Below, piece by piece: positions 63,285-64,000 of a stretch of 64,000 nucleotides of DNA; position 1 is the stretch's first letter, and the number at the start of each line of letters is the position of its first letter. This DNA is from Bacteroidaceae bacterium (GTDB taxonomy: Bacteria; Bacteroidota; Bacteroidia; Bacteroidales; Bacteroidaceae): NCBI GenBank assembly GCA_024684455.1, contig JAIKWU010000011.1:1-64000 (forward strand), read 5' to 3'. Position numbers and translations under genes: made by a program. The notes under the pieces were generated by a model. That model was given only the letters and a program-made list of their open reading frames with translations, searched no databases and had not been told where the DNA came from.

Positions 63285-64000
63285 ATGAAAAACTATTATT
63301 TCATTGCCGATGCCCACTTGGGCAGCCGCGCCTTTGAGCATCACCGCACACAGGAGCGCCGTCTGGTCCGTTTTCTGGATACGATTAAGGACAAAGCCGA
63401 GGCGGTCTTCATGCTGGGCGACATGTTCGACTTCTGGTTTGAGTACGAAGATGTCGTGCCGAAAGGCTTCACGCGCTTCCTCGGCAAAGTGAGCGAACTG
63501 ACCGATCACGGCGTCGAGGTGCATTATTTCCAAGGCAATCACGACATGTGGTGCGGCGACTATTTGCAGAAGGAGTGCGGCGTCATCCTCCACCGTGAGG
63601 CCTGCACGATGGAAATCTGCGGCAAGGAATTCTACATGGCGCACGGCCACGGTCTCGACTATCGCGACCGTGAGTGGAAGACGCAGTTCATGTACAACTG
63701 CTTCGAGAGCCACACGCTGCGGCGGATAGCGAAGATGATCCATCCGCACTGGTTTATGAACTTCGCGCTCAACTGGGCCAAGCACAGCCGCGAGAAGCAC
63801 ATGGACACGGGCGAGCCTCCCTATCAGGGTGAGGACAAAGAGGGACTGGTGCTCTACGCGAAGGAGTACCTGCAGTCGCACCCTACCATCAACTACTTCG
63901 TATTCGGACACCGCCACATCGACCTCGACATACTGCTCAACCGCACGTGCCGCCTCATGATTCTGGGCGAATGGTACTCGCTGTTCACCTATGCTGTGTT
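63285..64000 (+). CDS. lpxH: UDP-2,3-diacylglucosamine hydrolase, 3' end outside the window
   Basis: The visible 238 codons start MKNYYFIADAHLGSRAFEHH. The metallophosphoesterase motifs are present: ADAHLGS, MLGDMFDFWFE, QGNHDMW, MAHGHGLD and FGHRHIDLD. LpxH releases lipid X from UDP-diacylglucosamine in lipid A synthesis at the inner membrane. The Bacteroidales protein is usually ~250-260 residues, so little is missing. Last visible gene of the porT-lpxH run. Confidence 0.93.
   Translation, partial: MKNYYFIADAHLGSRAFEHHRTQERRLVRFLDTIKDKAEAVFMLGDMFDFWFEYEDVVPKGFTRFLGKVSELTDHGVEVHYFQGNHDMWCGDYLQKECGVILHREACTMEICGKEFYMAHGHGLDYRDREWKTQFMYNCFESHTLRRIAKMIHPHWFMNFALNWAKHSREKHMDTGEPPYQGEDKEGLVLYAKEYLQSHPTINYFVFGHRHIDLDILLNRTCRLMILGEWYSLFTYAV

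Overview
The window looks like a chromosomal segment of a Bacteroidales bacterium, most likely a gut or rumen Prevotella-type species (Prevotella/Xylanibacter/Segatella). The evidence is: promoters of the Bacteroidota form TTTG-N19/20-TAnnTTTG in front of many genes; a GH10-ferulic-acid-esterase fusion of the kind known from Prevotella ruminicola; several secreted proteins ending in a GIYIxNGKK-type C-terminus typical of type IX secretion cargo; a PorT-like gene; and many lipoproteins and outer-membrane barrels. Base composition is a little above half G+C, with clearly A+T-richer patches at about 19.7-22.8 kb and 36.9-37.4 kb. No phage, transposase, CRISPR array or rRNA was seen; there is one tRNA (Leu, UAG).

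Layout. 0-7 kb: hemicellulose/pectin enzymes (3' end of a GH10-CE1 enzyme, a GH105 hydrolase, a GH67 alpha-glucuronidase fused to an SGNH esterase) with two decayed gene remnants. 7-14.3 kb: an outer-membrane barrel, a topoisomerase IV subunit A/DUF3316/S41-peptidase cluster, a SemiSWEET transporter and proC. 14.3-22.9 kb: a large secreted HEIGH zinc-protease-like protein, a structured leader RNA candidate, a BACON/LamG-type lipoprotein and a BspA-like leucine-rich-repeat protein. 22.9-35.8 kb: GH51 and GH128-like enzymes, a small HTH protein with an outer-membrane protein cluster, and a very long PL11 rhamnogalacturonan lyase. 35.8-38.5 kb: GDP-fucose synthesis (gmd, fcl) interrupted by a GxxExxY cassette. 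38.6-49 kb: fimbrillin-like lipoprotein, GH88, GH43, a double GH43 enzyme and an acyl-CoA synthetase. 49-64 kb: GH127, enolase, DMT transporter, rmuC, the pta-ackA-PHP operon, a ferredoxin, PorT-like protein, GT2, radC, a DUF59 protein and lpxH (cut by the window end).

Together the enzymes could strip arabinose, glucuronate, ferulate and acetyl groups from arabinoxylan and cut rhamnogalacturonan backbones and side chains (GH105, GH88, PL11, GH51, GH43, GH127). No SusC/SusD pair is in the window, so these are dispersed enzyme genes rather than a classical PUL. The GH128/GH51 operon and the PL11 gene share a nearly identical 63-bp promoter, which suggests common control.

The most unusual signal is non-coding. 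Eight intergenic sites carry 25 short palindromes of the form CYAAGYRCTTRG; within every multi-unit array they repeat at exactly 22 bp. A second array, at 30.86-31.0 kb, has an unrelated palindrome sequence but the same exact 22-bp period. Other non-coding oddities are a two-copy MITE-like element with 26-bp terminal repeats, a GxxExxY gene bracketed by inverted arrays of a CGGAAA decamer, and a well-paired 131-nt RNA candidate at 18.6 kb.
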